A stretch of DNA of 64,000 nucleotides from Locusta migratoria. Taxonomy: Eukaryota; Arthropoda; Insecta; Orthoptera; Acrididae. Under the pieces are notes generated by a model. It was not told the origin of the DNA. It searched no databases and saw only the letters and a program-made list of their open reading frames with translations. Below are positions 1 to 10,149 of the stretch, piece after piece. Made by a program: the position numbers and the translations under genes. Every line of letters begins with the position of its first letter. The first letter of the stretch is position 1. Location: NCBI GenBank assembly GCA_026315105.1, contig CM048748.1:23898078-23962077 (forward strand), read 5' to 3'.

Positions 1-1296
1 TGAACTATCTGTCATTTGCATCTGTCTTCCTTCAGCAGTTAGGTAGCCCAAGATATTGGTGATACAAGCTTCTGACACTCTTTAGCGGAATGCCCAATTC
101 TCCCGCTGCAGAAAGGTCCAAAGAAAGCTGTTGGCGAAATTACATTTTCAGATCAGAAGGTATGCATAAAACATCGTGCGAAATCGTACTCAACGCATTC
201 CCTGAGAATTTACTTTGAACAATTAGTTCATGAGCCAACTAGAATTGTAAGTGGATGTCAAAACACACTTGATGTCTTAGCAAAAAATAATTCTGAGCTC
301 ATAACGAGCATCAAAACGGAGACAGGTTCAAATGAACACAGGGCTCTCGTAGCGAGATGGAATATCGAAAATCCTTAATTTACCAAAAATAGACGAAAAG
401 TATATTTCTTCAGGAAAGCAGATATAAATACATTACATTGCTTCTTGAAAGTACGAAACGTAAGTGTAGACCAGATGTGGCTCCAATTTCAGGAAGTGGT
501 ATCGACAGCAATTGACAGTTTTATGCCAAATAAATTAATAAAATGTGGTCCCCCTTGGTACATAAAACTGGCCAGGAAATTGTTGCAAAAAACAACGGAA
601 AAGTCATGCTAAATTTAAACGTACACAAAATCCCCAGGTTTCGAGATACTACACAGAAGCTCGAAATCTAGCGAGGACTTCAATCAGAGATGCCTACAAT
701 AATTTTCACAAAATATACCCTTTCTCGAAATTTGATTGAAAACCCAAAGAGATTTTGGTTATATGTTAAATATACTGGGCCAAAACACAAACAATACCCT
801 CACTAAGTGATAGTAATGGCGATCTTGCCGATTTTAGCGCTACTAAATCTGAGTTACTGAACACAGGTTTTCGAAACTCTCAGCAATGAAGACGAAACCA
901 ATATTCCAGATTTCTAATTAAAAACAGAGGCCAGAATGAGTAACGTTGAAGTGCATATCCTCGTAGTAGTGAAACAACTTGAAACACTTAACAAGAACAA
1001 GTCTTCTGATCCGAAATGTATGCGCATTAGCTTTCTATTTGGTTATGCTGAAGTGATACTGCCTTACTTAACAGCCATATACAACCGCTCCCTCAAAGTA
1101 GGATCTGTACCAGAAGACTGGAAAGTTGGACAGATCACACCTACATTCAAGAAAGGCAGTAGAAGTAGCCCACTAAACTACAGGCCCATTTCATTGACGT
1201 CAATTTGCAACAGGGTTTTGGAACATAGCCTGTATTCATATATTATGAATTATCTCAAACAGATTGATGTATTGACCCAAGGTCAACACAGATTAT
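1..1296 (+). pseudogene. Jockey-like LINE, family A copy A1, 5' part (endonuclease end to RT fingers)
   Basis: Decayed ORF2 of a non-LTR retrotransposon. Around 215-360 all-frame reading gives pieces such as LVHEPTRIV and a linker like those before the RT of Jockey-type LINEs. From about 936 an open frame reads into the RT finger region: WKVGQITPTFKKG then LNYRPISLTSICNR, ending at QGQHR near 1296. Frameshifts and stops occur upstream, so it is dead. The same protein resumes at 2757 (DRGSQIDSAFLDFQK), so the gap is an insertion plus loss of about 20 RT residues (the GFRKYRPCETQLAL stretch present in copy A2). The element starts before the window. Jockey assignment is by motif resemblance; CR1-type is the alternative. 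Confidence 0.8.
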
Positions 1297-2756
1297 GACG
1301 GTACAGCCCGATTTTAAATGCCTGTTTGGAATACACATGTGGACGCGCGCGTTCTGGGCGCGATCGCGTGGCCGGGTTCTGGCCGTTGCAGTGGCGCGGC
1401 CCACGAGGGCGGAAATGACGTCACTGGCAAAGTCCGAGTGGTAACCGAGTGGCCACAAGATGGTGCTGTGGCGGCTAGCCTGTTAGCTTTGATAAAAGAA
1501 ATACCATTAGAAAATGAATTACTCGCAAACTTAGCGAGGTACAGGGCAGCTGAAACCGTCATAGTATCGGAGATTTTAAGACGAACATCGTGGTATATTT
1601 ATGTTTATTTAAAGAAAATGAAAGTGACTGTTATAGACCTGCAGCTAATAACTATTTTGTTTAAAAACTGCTGTAGTTACCAAAAAAAACAGCGCTGGAA
1701 AGTTGGTAAAATTTGATGTCAAATTGATATATTACTAGTATAAAACAAGTCCCATTTAAAGTTTTGTAAAAATTGTCCAGTTTGGAAAAAGGGCATAAAT
1801 AGGGGGCCGCCATCTTGATTTAGGGAGTCTTCGTTCGGGATTCGTTGAGGCTGAACTTGTGCCCTTCGGCTCCGTAACCTCCGTCAAAATTCGCCCAAGT
1901 TTTCGTTTAAAAAAAATGATCGTCTCCTCAGTTTCGTTGGTGGGGACATAGCGAAATCATGTGCTAGGAGTTGGGCAAATTGAACTTGAGGAATTTTGGT
2001 GTCTGTATGGATGCAAGCCAACAGTTAGAAGAATTTCGTGATTAGTGATAGAGATTGATACTTATAAAACATTTGGTGTGAGTTTGGGACCTCACCGGAC
2101 TTGGGACTTTCTGGGAATTAGACACTCTAGAGCGGATTTCATTCTGTACCGAGAATTATTTCGGACTTTTTTTCTTTCGTGAGAATGCTGGAATTTGAGT
2201 TTGAAACTTGGCGTTTCATTCCGAAACTCCTGAACTATTGCATGTTCAGCAAAGAAGCCCTTAGTTATTTCAATTGAACAGGACAGTTAAATTTTTCTGG
2301 GACTTCAGAGTGTAATCAAATCTTAAACAAACAATTACATAAGTGACATTCAAACCCCTGTGAGTGACTTATTTACAAATCAATGTTTCCACTGCCAGTG
2401 AACCTTATTTAAAATTTTTGTTTTTATAAAATTTAGGGCGTTGAAGCGAGAAGTGGACAGTTGGCCCCTAGACATAACGTATAGCCACTTTAGACTCAAA
2501 AGTTCCGACTGTTTCACTTTGCCCCTGTTGGTGCAGTGTTTGTTGAACATTATTATTTAGAGTGCACATCCAGTGTGCTGGGGGCTCGAGCTGTGAATAT
2601 TAAATGAGTTCATTTCATATTTGTCTGAAATCAGATTCAGGCAAGCACGCCCAACGGAGAAACACACCGCGCGAGCTGTAAATTCTCTCTCGAATCTCAC
2701 GTTTTAGATTTTGTGTACGCTCGCAGGATTTAGAAAACATCGTTCATGGGAAGCTA
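1297..2756 (+). mobile_element. Insertion splitting LINE A1; probable LTR-retrotransposon LTR plus leader
   Basis: This 1.46-kb block separates two consecutive parts of the same RT and is therefore an insertion. It has no protein I recognise; a 132-codon frame at 1318-1716 resembles nothing known to me. A TATA-like ATAAATA lies at about 1795 with an AGTCTTCGTTCG start-like sequence some 30 bp on. At 2579 TGGGGGCTCGAGC resembles a tRNA-Pro primer-binding site. This fits an LTR of about 1.28 kb followed by a short 5' leader, with the internal genes lost. No second LTR or clean target duplication was found, so the class is inferred. Confidence 0.42.
1793..1842 (+). promoter_or_regulatory. Candidate Pol II core promoter inside the LTR-like insertion
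   Basis: GCATAAATAGGG is a good TATA box. About 30 bp downstream, GGAGTCTTCGTTCG could act as an initiator, the spacing expected for an insect TATA promoter. Its place in the middle of an LTR-like block suits the U3/R boundary of a Gypsy-type LTR. Seen: the motifs and spacing. Inferred: the function. Confidence 0.3.
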
Positions 2757-3832
2757 AACTCTTTACTCACACGAAGTGAGTGCTGTCGACAGGGGATCTC
2801 AAATTGATTCCGCATTTCTTGATTTCCAGAAGACTTTTCACACTGCGCCTCACAAACGAATTGTAATCAAATTGCGTGGTATTAGTATACCGCCCCAAAT
2901 TTGCCACTGGATAGGGGATTTCTTGTCAGAGAGGACATAGTTTGTAGTAATCGATGGTAAGGCATCGACTAAAACAGAAATGATATCAGGCGTTCCACAG
3001 GGTAGTGTTATTGGTCCTCTGTTTTTTCGTTATTTACATTTGGGGGGAAATATGAGCAGCTCTCTTAGGTTGTTTGCAGATGACGTCGTCATTTACCATC
3101 TAGTAAAATCATCTGAAGACCAAAATCAACTGCAGAATGAACTAAATAATATTGTCACTATGGTGTAAAATTTTCAATTGACTCTAAATAATGAGAAGTG
3201 TGAAGTCTTCCATTTGAGTACGAAAAGAAATCCGTTAAACTTTGTTTACAAGATAAATCAAAAGTGAAGGTCGTAAATTCCAATAAATAGCTAGGAATTA
3301 CTATTAATTAAACTGGAAAGAACGCGTAGATAATCTCGTGGGAGAGGCGAACCAAAGACTGCGTTTTATTGGCAGAACTCTTAAAATATACAACAAAACT
3401 ACTAAACTAGATATACTATGCTCATCCGTCCTTTTTTGGAGTATTGCTGCCCATTGTGGGATCGTTATCAGGTGGGTTTGACTGAGTACATCGAAAGAAT
3501 CCAAAGAATGGCAGCTCGTTTTGTACAAGGGACATAGCGTCACTGAAATGATGTAGGATCTGGGATGGGAATCATTACAATAACGGCGTTTATCGCTGCA
3601 GCGTGGGCTACTTACGAAACTCCAATTGCCAATATTCTCATCGAAATGCAAAACATATAGGTAGAAATTGTGATCAGAATAAAATACGAGAAATCAGAGT
3701 TCGAACGGAGAGATTTAGGCTATTTGAGAATGTAATGGGAGATAAATAGTATAAATGTGGTTCGATGAATCCTCTGCCAGGCATTTAACTGCCAGGCATT
3801 TAAAGTGATTTGCAGAGTATCCCATGTAGATG
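2757..3832 (+). pseudogene. LINE A1, 3' part (RT palm, thumb and 3' tail)
   Basis: Continues the RT of A1. Near 2812 FLDFQKTFHTAPH is the palm motif with the first catalytic Asp. SGVPQGSVIGPLFF follows at about 2986, and LFADDVVIY at about 3070 holds the FADD catalytic pair. Thumb sequence runs to about 3650 in broken frames (RFIGRTLK, YCCPLWDRYQVG). A non-coding tail with CCTCTGCCAGGCATTT ends in ATGTAGATGTA at 3822-3832, the 3' end shared by copies A2 and A4. Several stops (for example within LSERT*) show the copy is dead. Confidence 0.85.
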
Positions 3833-4284
3833 TATTAGCACTGCATTACATGTTTTACAATGGAAAATGTATTCTATAATTTTCTTTATTTTCCCCTAGA
3901 TATCGCCAGAAAAGCAATTCATCCTATGCGTGTGTTTGACAAAGATTTCTTTGTATCTTATTAAACCGTAAAATTAAGATATTTTTATAAAAATTTATTT
4001 GGCAAGTAGAATACTTGCTATTTATTACCTGAGTTGGGCTCCTTACAACAATAAGTTTGTAGTTTTTTTTTTTTTTTCTACAAGTACACATTCTTATTCT
4101 CTTGGAATTCCATTCTCTGATTCGAAGAGCATTATGGTTAATGAAACAGTATGCTCCTTGTAATATAATGAAGGCTACTGATACATTCAGACAAAAAGAG
4201 ATGAAATGGAAACAGTCAGTGGAAAGTTTGATGTTCTAATCAAATCATGCAAGGGTACGTCAAATTTTAACTATGTTCCACGTG
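3833..4284. other. AT-rich spacer
   Basis: No coding signal or recognised repeat. A short poly-T lies near 4067-4077. Nothing else stands out. Confidence 0.6.
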
Positions 4285-4555
4285 AAGAAGGAAGAAGGGA
4301 AAATTAGTGTTTAACGTCCCTTCGCCACTGTGGGGGTTAGAAACGGAGCACAGCTCATATAGTTTCATCTCAGAGATGGGGAAGGAAATGGCCATGTCCT
4401 TTGAAAGGAAACATCCTGCTATTTATCTGGACCAATATCAGGAAATCTCGGAAAACTTACATCGGCATGACCGTGGACGAGTTTGAACAGACGTCCTGCA
4501 GAATACGATTCCAGGGTGTTACCCCTGTGCAAATTATATCGTTGAATCTCCTGTG
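4285..4555 (-). repeat. tRNA-derived SINE, family S2 (GCGAGGTGGCGCAGTGG type)
   Basis: On the minus strand this matches the SINE at 19237 in opposite orientation. It holds the body segments read on + as GTGTTTAACGTCCCTTCGCC, AGATGGGGAAGGAAATGGCC and TTTGAAAGGAAACATCCTGC, then the tRNA head with a decayed B box (AGACGTCCTGCAGAATACG region). The head is diverged, so the copy is old and unlikely to be transcribed. Confidence 0.72.
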
Positions 4556-4860
4556 TCAGCAGAAAACTAAAAAATTGAGTCTGACCTGCAATTCTATGCA
4601 GAAATCTTGAATATCAATTGGATAATTACCATCTGGAAATCTCTTTTAGTACACTCATGAATTCTAGAATTGGTCTCACAAATACTAAGTTATTGGGGAA
4701 ATTGGGTTTCTTGTACGGCACAAAACCAAACTTACAGGGTGAGAAATTATAGGGACCATTTACAGCACGTATTTTGTGTTGAGCAAAGAAATTCTATAAT
4801 TTTTTAAGATTTTTTTGGTCTCTCTCGGGGCTGCATTTGAAGACATAATGCTGTAAAATT

Positions 4861-5266
4861 CCAATTGATGCTTTAAATGTACGTATATTTATTACACTAC
4901 AGGACTTATTTCGGCTTTAGCGCCATCTTTAGGTGATGTCAGATACTCGTGACATCCGCGTACATCAATGGTTTTCGTGCTGTCAGTCAATTTATTTATT
5001 GCTTCGTAAATTTTGTTAAAGTAATATTTCTTCTGAAAACATTTTCTATTTTCGTCTTGGTGTGACAAATTCTTGACAGATAACCAGATCTCTTTCAAAA
5101 CAAATATTGCAATAATAAAATTTACAAAGCAATAAATTAATTGACAGTACGAAATGCATTGGTGTATGTGGATGTTACGACCATCCGACATCACCTTTAG
5201 ATGGCGCTAAAGTCGAAATAGGTCATGTACTGTAATAAATATACTTGCATTTAACGCAGCAATTGG
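4861..5266. repeat. Foldback element FB1 (about 105-bp arms)
   Basis: Left arm 4861-4970 and right arm 5163-5266 are inverted copies. Examples are CCAATTGATGCTTTAAATG against the complement of CATTTAACGCAGCAATTGG, and ATTTCGGCTTTAGCGCCATC against GATGGCGCTAAAGTCGAAAT. The arms differ at about one base in ten and flank a 190-bp centre with no inverted symmetry. The TTCGGC...GCCATCTTTAGG motif recurs in other foldbacks and in the Penelope-like ends of this window. No protein is encoded. Likely a non-autonomous hairpin element. Confidence 0.8.
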
Positions 5267-5518
5267 GTTGTCAATGCATGATGTTTTAAACGATATTACA
5301 CAAAGATCACACATAACCGTATGGTCTTCTACGTACGCCTACTATTGATATAAACCATATAGGCATCTCGCATCATAGCGCGTGCTGTCCTTGAGAATAA
5401 TCCATGCAGATGTTTCATTTATGGTGTCGAATCCGCAAGATAGATTTCGCAGTTAAAAAAATTTATTTTAAAACTTTCTTGAGGCAGACCATCTATCACC
5501 TCAAACGAAAAAATAAAG

Positions 5519-5711
5519 AAATAAATCGCAATTTTCGATCACTTATGGCTTCACTGTACTAGGTTTAGATGTAATACCAATGTGTGGCGAATGGAAATTT
5601 GTGCCCGGCGGGGATCCGAACCCGGGCACAAATTTCCATTCGCCGCACATTGGTATTACATCTAAACCTAGTACAGTGAAGCCATAAGTGATCGAAAATT
5701 GCGACTTATTT
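5519..5711. repeat. Near-perfect palindrome, 90-bp arms, tRNA B-box-like centre
   Basis: Arms 5519-5608 and 5621-5711 are almost exact inverted copies (GGCTTCACTGTACTAGGTTT on the left; its complement on the right), with a 12-bp loop. On the minus strand the centre reads CCCGGGTTCGGATCCCCGCC, a good tRNA B box as found in tRNA-derived SINEs. The high arm identity implies a recent or gene-converted structure, made by folding back of a SINE-like sequence or by head-to-head insertion. It contains no gene. Confidence 0.85.
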
Positions 5712-6289
5712 CATTAAAAATGAACGCTGCAACGTCGTCAAAAATATATAATTGAAAAAACAAAGGTCATAATGCGTATTTATCATTAGGGTCGCTGTGT
5801 TCTTGAGTGTCGGTTTCGTTACCCATTCGAAACTAAGTCTGGCTATGATATCCAGTAATTACGAAATCGATCATGTGAGCAGGCTAATCGAGTCAACTGT
5901 TTTAGTGATGGCATTTACCAGGAGTTCTTCAATTTAGCCGTCAATCAAATGACTAATAACTCAAAACAACACATGACATGAGAAGTTTGATAAAAATATA
6001 TGTTTTGTGTTTAACTGTTATTAAATTACAAATTTTTGCTCTGTACTCGTGTAGATTAAACAGAAAGCTAATTTAAATCTCATAACCTGTCTCGTAACAA
6101 GTTGGGATAAAGCAGAAGCCAGGTAAATCCATATGATATTCTAGTCCTGTGTTGTTATTTCCATTTAATTTTTAATTCCAAGTAACACGCAGCTTTTGAT
6201 AAAAAATTTAATAGCGTTTCTGTGTTTTTCCAAAACTGTGACAGTTTGAGGAAAGAAACAGGACAATTCGTTCCACTCTTTGGCCACTA
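5712..6289. other. AT-rich spacer
   Basis: No supported gene, RNA or repeat seen. Confidence 0.55.
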
Positions 6290-6757
6290 ATTATAATTGT
6301 GGCACGTTATTTGTGTCCCATCTTGAGCGGGGCACCCGCGGCGTGGCTTTTCAATTTGCCGCTAGCTGGGGGGTAGGCACCCCCTTCCTACCCCTCCTAC
6401 CCCTGCACACGCCACTGCGACACCCCACTTCAGTGCCTCCACCCCACACTGTGACACAAACAGCGCCCGCAAGATTTATTGCAAGCGTCCCGTTATTGCC
6501 GTCACACGCGGTCGCCGGGAACAAAGAGCAGCGCGAAAAATATGCGAAAGGGGTCGCCGATAGCGACGTGCTGCGTTCAGAAGGTTTCTGCCGCGACATA
6601 ATTTGTCCACGGAAAAAGTGCGACCGGAGTAAGTACACTGGTGACCCAGAAAGGCAGCGCCAAGGAGAACCGACGATCCCGTTTAGCCCCCTCAATGTTC
6701 GTGTCCACACAGGTTGTGCTACTAAAAAAATTAAAAATAATACAAAAATAAAAAATT
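6290..6757 (+). other. GC-rich block with 159-codon open frame, unrecognised
   Basis: This block is clearly richer in G+C and CpG than its AT-rich flanks and carries an open frame at 6280-6759 (159 codons) and another of 119 codons on the minus strand at 6351-6710. Neither product is familiar; CpG richness alone lengthens open frames. At about 6643, TGGTGACCCAGAAAGGC resembles the primer-binding region just inside LTRs of some insect retrotransposons, so this may be an LTR end plus leader. A CpG-island-like host promoter is the alternative. No function is assigned. Confidence 0.35.
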
Positions 6758-6828
6758 AGAAAGAAACGAAGTCTTAATGAACTGGACCCACTAGAGTCGT
6801 GGGTACACAAATGCAGTATGAATTTCAG

Positions 6829-7027
6829 TTAAAAAAATGTTCAAATGTTTGTAAATCTATAGGACCAAACTGCGTGGTCATCAGTCCGTTGCTTACAAAC
6901 TACTTAAACCTAGGTAAACTAACCTAAGGACAACACCCATGCCCCAGGGAGGACTCGAACCTCCACGGCGAGCAACCGCGCGCTCCGCAGCGAGACTCTT
7001 TAGACCGCTCGGCTACTCCACCGCGGC
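6829..7027 (-). repeat. tRNA-derived SINE, family S1 type 1
   Basis: Full-length copy in minus orientation. The head reads CCGCGGTGGAGTAGCCGAGCG with A box TAGCCGAGCGG, a long variable arm, and B box GGTTCGAGTCC, as in class II (Leu/Ser) tRNAs. The body ends in the common AAACATTTGAACATT and a T-rich tail. It is flanked by AATTTCAG at 6821-6828 and 7028-7035, an 8-bp target-site duplication expected from LINE-driven insertion. Confidence 0.92.
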
Positions 7028-7069
7028 AATTTCAGGAAGGGGAGACGGAATTTCAGGAAGGGGAGACGG
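7028..7069. repeat. Tandem duplication of a 21-bp unit
   Basis: AATTTCAGGAAGGGGAGACGG occurs twice in direct succession at 7028-7048 and 7049-7069. Part of the unit is also the left terminal inverted repeat of the element starting at 7058. The first unit includes the SINE target duplication. Confidence 0.9.
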
Positions 7070-7525
7070 AAGGCAACTGGGCTCAAAAATTCGATTTTTA
7101 GATTTTTTTCGTATTTGGAATGCCTGGTATTTCCTGCGTGAAACAGTTTTTGTTTTATATAAATCCGACAATTTTTTCGTGACTTATGATGGTTTTTGTG
7201 ACACACTGTGCAATCTGGCCACGCCTTCCGTTTTGCGCCATGCGGAGGAACTGCACACAGCAATCTTTTACCCCTTGTATATTATCTCATGCTGCTATTA
7301 TTTGTATCGCTTCAATGTTTCCTACTACTATCGATACTTTTTGTTCCGATCGTGTTTTTGTTTTCGAACGTTACCAAAAACTGTATTAGTTCAGGTCACA
7401 ACCCTCAAATTTGGTGTTTATGATGCTATTTTATGCTTCAGCGATGGTGTAAATAGAAAATTGGATGGTCTGGGATTATTGGGCATAGAATCTAGTCGAA
7501 ATAGTGCAAAATCGTTGTGGAAATA

Positions 7526-7667
7526 GAAAAAGAGAGAATCCGCAAAGCCGACATTGCTAATTTAAAATGCACAAAAGAAGCTAGCCAGAAAAGGGGACCA
7601 AGAGAAGAAAATATCAGTATGATTCAGATGATGCTCAGTATGGTGCAGGAAAATATTAGTGGTAAGT
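7526..7667 (+). other. Candidate exon with 5' splice donor, unknown product
   Basis: Forty-five codons read openly as a charged, helix-like peptide (EKERIRKADIANLK ... MIQMMLSMVQEN) and end at AGTGGTAAGT, a near-consensus insect splice donor. It could be an exon of a transposase or a captured host exon carried by the surrounding 19-bp-TIR element. I recognise no family. A chance frame followed by a chance donor cannot be excluded. Confidence 0.22.
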
Positions 7668-7960
7668 AATTCTCATTAATAACTGCACTAGAATTGCAAT
7701 ATTAAATATTTTTTTTACTTTCAGCTACATTTATTGGATAAACTAATGGGGTTAGAAAGATGAAATTTGGTCTTTTTTTACTGAAGATGGTAATAAATAA
7801 CTACAAGTAAATTGAGAACCACAAAACAATCATCAACTGTTTTATAATAAGTAATGTACTAAAAAAGTTAAATTTTACTGGAGAAATAATAAAAAAATAT
7901 TTTTCTTCAAAACCATTAGAGTTATTACGTTCATTTTACTTGTAAATTGATACATATATG

Positions 7961-7961
<1 letters not shown>

Positions 7962-8020
<59 letters not shown>
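7962..8020. repeat. (TA)n microsatellite
   Basis: About 29 uninterrupted TA units, inside the 19-bp-TIR element. Confidence 0.97.
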
Positions 8021-8023
<3 letters not shown>

Positions 8024-8644
8024 GTAAATATTTCATTGTTTTATCACTTATAGTTCCTTTGAAATGTGTACCTATTCAAAGGATAAAATAGCATTGGCAG
8101 AATAGGGATAAAAATTGCCTTCCGTCTCCCCTTAACTTTGATTCTGCGGACAGTTTGTGATCTCTTTATTACGTTTCTCCAGGTTCTCTTTACTGATGAA
8201 ATATTATGGTTTAGCTGCAGGAGATTCATTTTTTTCATATATGAATCCAACTCAAAGAATGTTTTGGGTTTACGCAATTTACTTTTCCAAACCAATATAA
8301 AAACAGTTTGTAATTGGCTGAAATACATAAAAAAGCATGGAAACAGCGTTCCGTACACGAAAGCAGGCGCAGTTCAAGATGGAGGGTCTCAAAGAGGGTG
8401 AACATACCAATCTGTTGGACGTTTGAGCGAAGACTGCGGAAACAGGAAAACATGATATGATGCAGTTTATATAAAAACTTTAAACTGACAGCTGAACAGG
8501 TCAAAATAGTTAAACTAAAACTTGAGTCTCCTGTACTAGATCTTAAGTTAAACAAGTATATAATTTTGTTTGAATCTGGGGTATCAGTCATGTAAAACTT
8601 TAAGGAATTCACCGCCATCTGACTGAAATAATGTTTATTGCCAC

Positions 8645-8982
8645 AACAGGTTTCGGCCTTAGGCCATTATGAAGTAATGAAACTCTTCAGATAGGCTTTT
8701 TTCTAAGTCATTGTCATGCCAATAAAATCGTTAGCAGAAGTTGATAAGTCCATGACATTAACATAAAATAGCTACCACATTTGCACTCGCATGTGGTGTT
8801 TTTCATTTTATTTATTTATTTATTTTAAGAATATGCGGGTAGAAATGTGATACCTAGTTTATGTAAATGGCAATGACAGTCTCATCAACTTGTCCTAACG
8901 ACTTTATTGGCATGACTGACTTAGAAAAACCGTGTCTGAAGGGTTTTGTCACTTCATAGTGATCTAAGGCTGCAAACAGTAA
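8645..8982. repeat. Foldback element FB2 with Penelope-like GGTTTCGGCC motif
   Basis: Left arm about 8645-8766 and right arm about 8859-8982 are inverted copies; for example TCATGCCAATAAAATCGTTA on the left against the complement of TAACGACTTTATTGGCATGA on the right. Arm identity is roughly 85 percent by eye. The outer end, ACAGGTTTCGGCCTTAGGCCAT, has the hairpin style of Penelope-like terminal repeats. The 90-bp centre is AT-rich. No coding. Confidence 0.75.
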
Positions 8983-10149
8983 GTATCATTTTGACATATT
9001 ATATGTACATAGTAAAGTAATTCAGTGAAACTTCCATAATTTACGTATTAGATGTGAACTAATGTAAGTGTTGGTAATATTACTTCGGAGTACTGTTCTT
9101 TAGACTTATAATTTTAGTGAATTTTATTTGTGGATCTGAAATTTATTAAGTTCAGCTTTACGACTAGAGTATTAGTATTTTGTTCATTTTTGACCGCCTA
9201 AGCGAGTGACAGATTGATGACCTACGTTACTTTTATCACCGAGTGATATATAAGACATCATTTGCCCTAATTTATTAAAAAAAAACAAATTATATATGTA
9301 TTAATGTTTAATCATGTTTTGGAATCGTTATGGTCTGAAATCACGTTATAATCTATGTTGAAAAATTATTTCCTAATTACGTGTGTTGTATTCAATAGTA
9401 ATTATACTCAGTTCTTACCAAAACGTACAGTATCTAGTAATAGGATATAGAAGGGTTATATAAATAAACGTACTAGGTATTTATGTGCAAAAAATCAAAG
9501 TTCATACATAAAGAGAGAATATTAACAGTTACGCCTTTGGCGATAAGATTTTATTTTAGGCCACTACGAGTGTTGTTCGTGATGTTGGTAGCGCCGCGGT
9601 GTATGCGCATGATGTAAGAAACGTTATAAGATGTATGTAGAAGATAGCAACTTGCACAGAGAGTGTATGATTTAAAATACAGCCGGAAGTGAAGTGAGGA
9701 ACATTATAAAACAGGTGCTGAGTCGTAGCATCCTTACTCGACATAACCGCAGGCACACGCCTCGTCATTGATTCAAAGACGCTCTAGATATGTTGCTGCA
9801 CTAGTCCATTCTCCTAGAACAAGTTGATCTGGTGTAACAGTGGCCGTGGACCCAGACCAGTCGTTCCACAGTCATCACGCGTTTTTTGATGGGCGTGAAT
9901 TTGGGGCAATAAGAAGAACTAGGAAGCATTATAATCCGATGCGCAACGAGTAAAGGCGTTCCATCGGTGGTCTCGCATTATCTTGTTGCAATGTGTCTGA
10001 AATGTTTCTCACGAATCTTCTTAAGAACACTGAGGTATATTTCAGTTCTGTTTCTTGTAACAGTTAATTGAACACAAACTATCGTCCATCTTTTGACGAA
10101 TCGAAAGCAATAAATGAATCTTTTACGTAACTGCTTCGATTAATATCAA
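8983..10149. other. AT-rich spacer, nothing recognised
   Basis: Reading both strands shows only short frames without family resemblance and no clear repeat. Confidence 0.5.

Larger units (their letters stand above)
7058..8133. mobile_element. Candidate non-autonomous DNA transposon with perfect 19-bp TIRs
   Basis: AAGGGGAGACGGAAGGCAA at 7058-7076 is repeated as an exact inverted copy at 8115-8133. A 19-bp perfect inverted match about 1.08 kb apart is far beyond chance and suggests terminal inverted repeats. No transposase is recognisable inside and no convincing target duplication flanks it, so the superfamily is open. Inside, 7526-7660 can be read as an uninterrupted peptide (ERIRKADIANLKCTKEASQK and more) ending at a strong splice-donor-like GTAAGT at 7662, and a (TA)n tract sits at 7962-8020. 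Confidence 0.45.

Noticed and set aside
1314..1716. Frames in the CpG-rich start of the LTR-like block
   Set aside because: Open in both strands because of composition; no recognised motif.
6939..7526. 195-codon frame
   Set aside because: It starts inside a minus-strand SINE head (its first residues are the reverse of the tRNA-like region) and runs into AT-rich DNA; no protein family resemblance.
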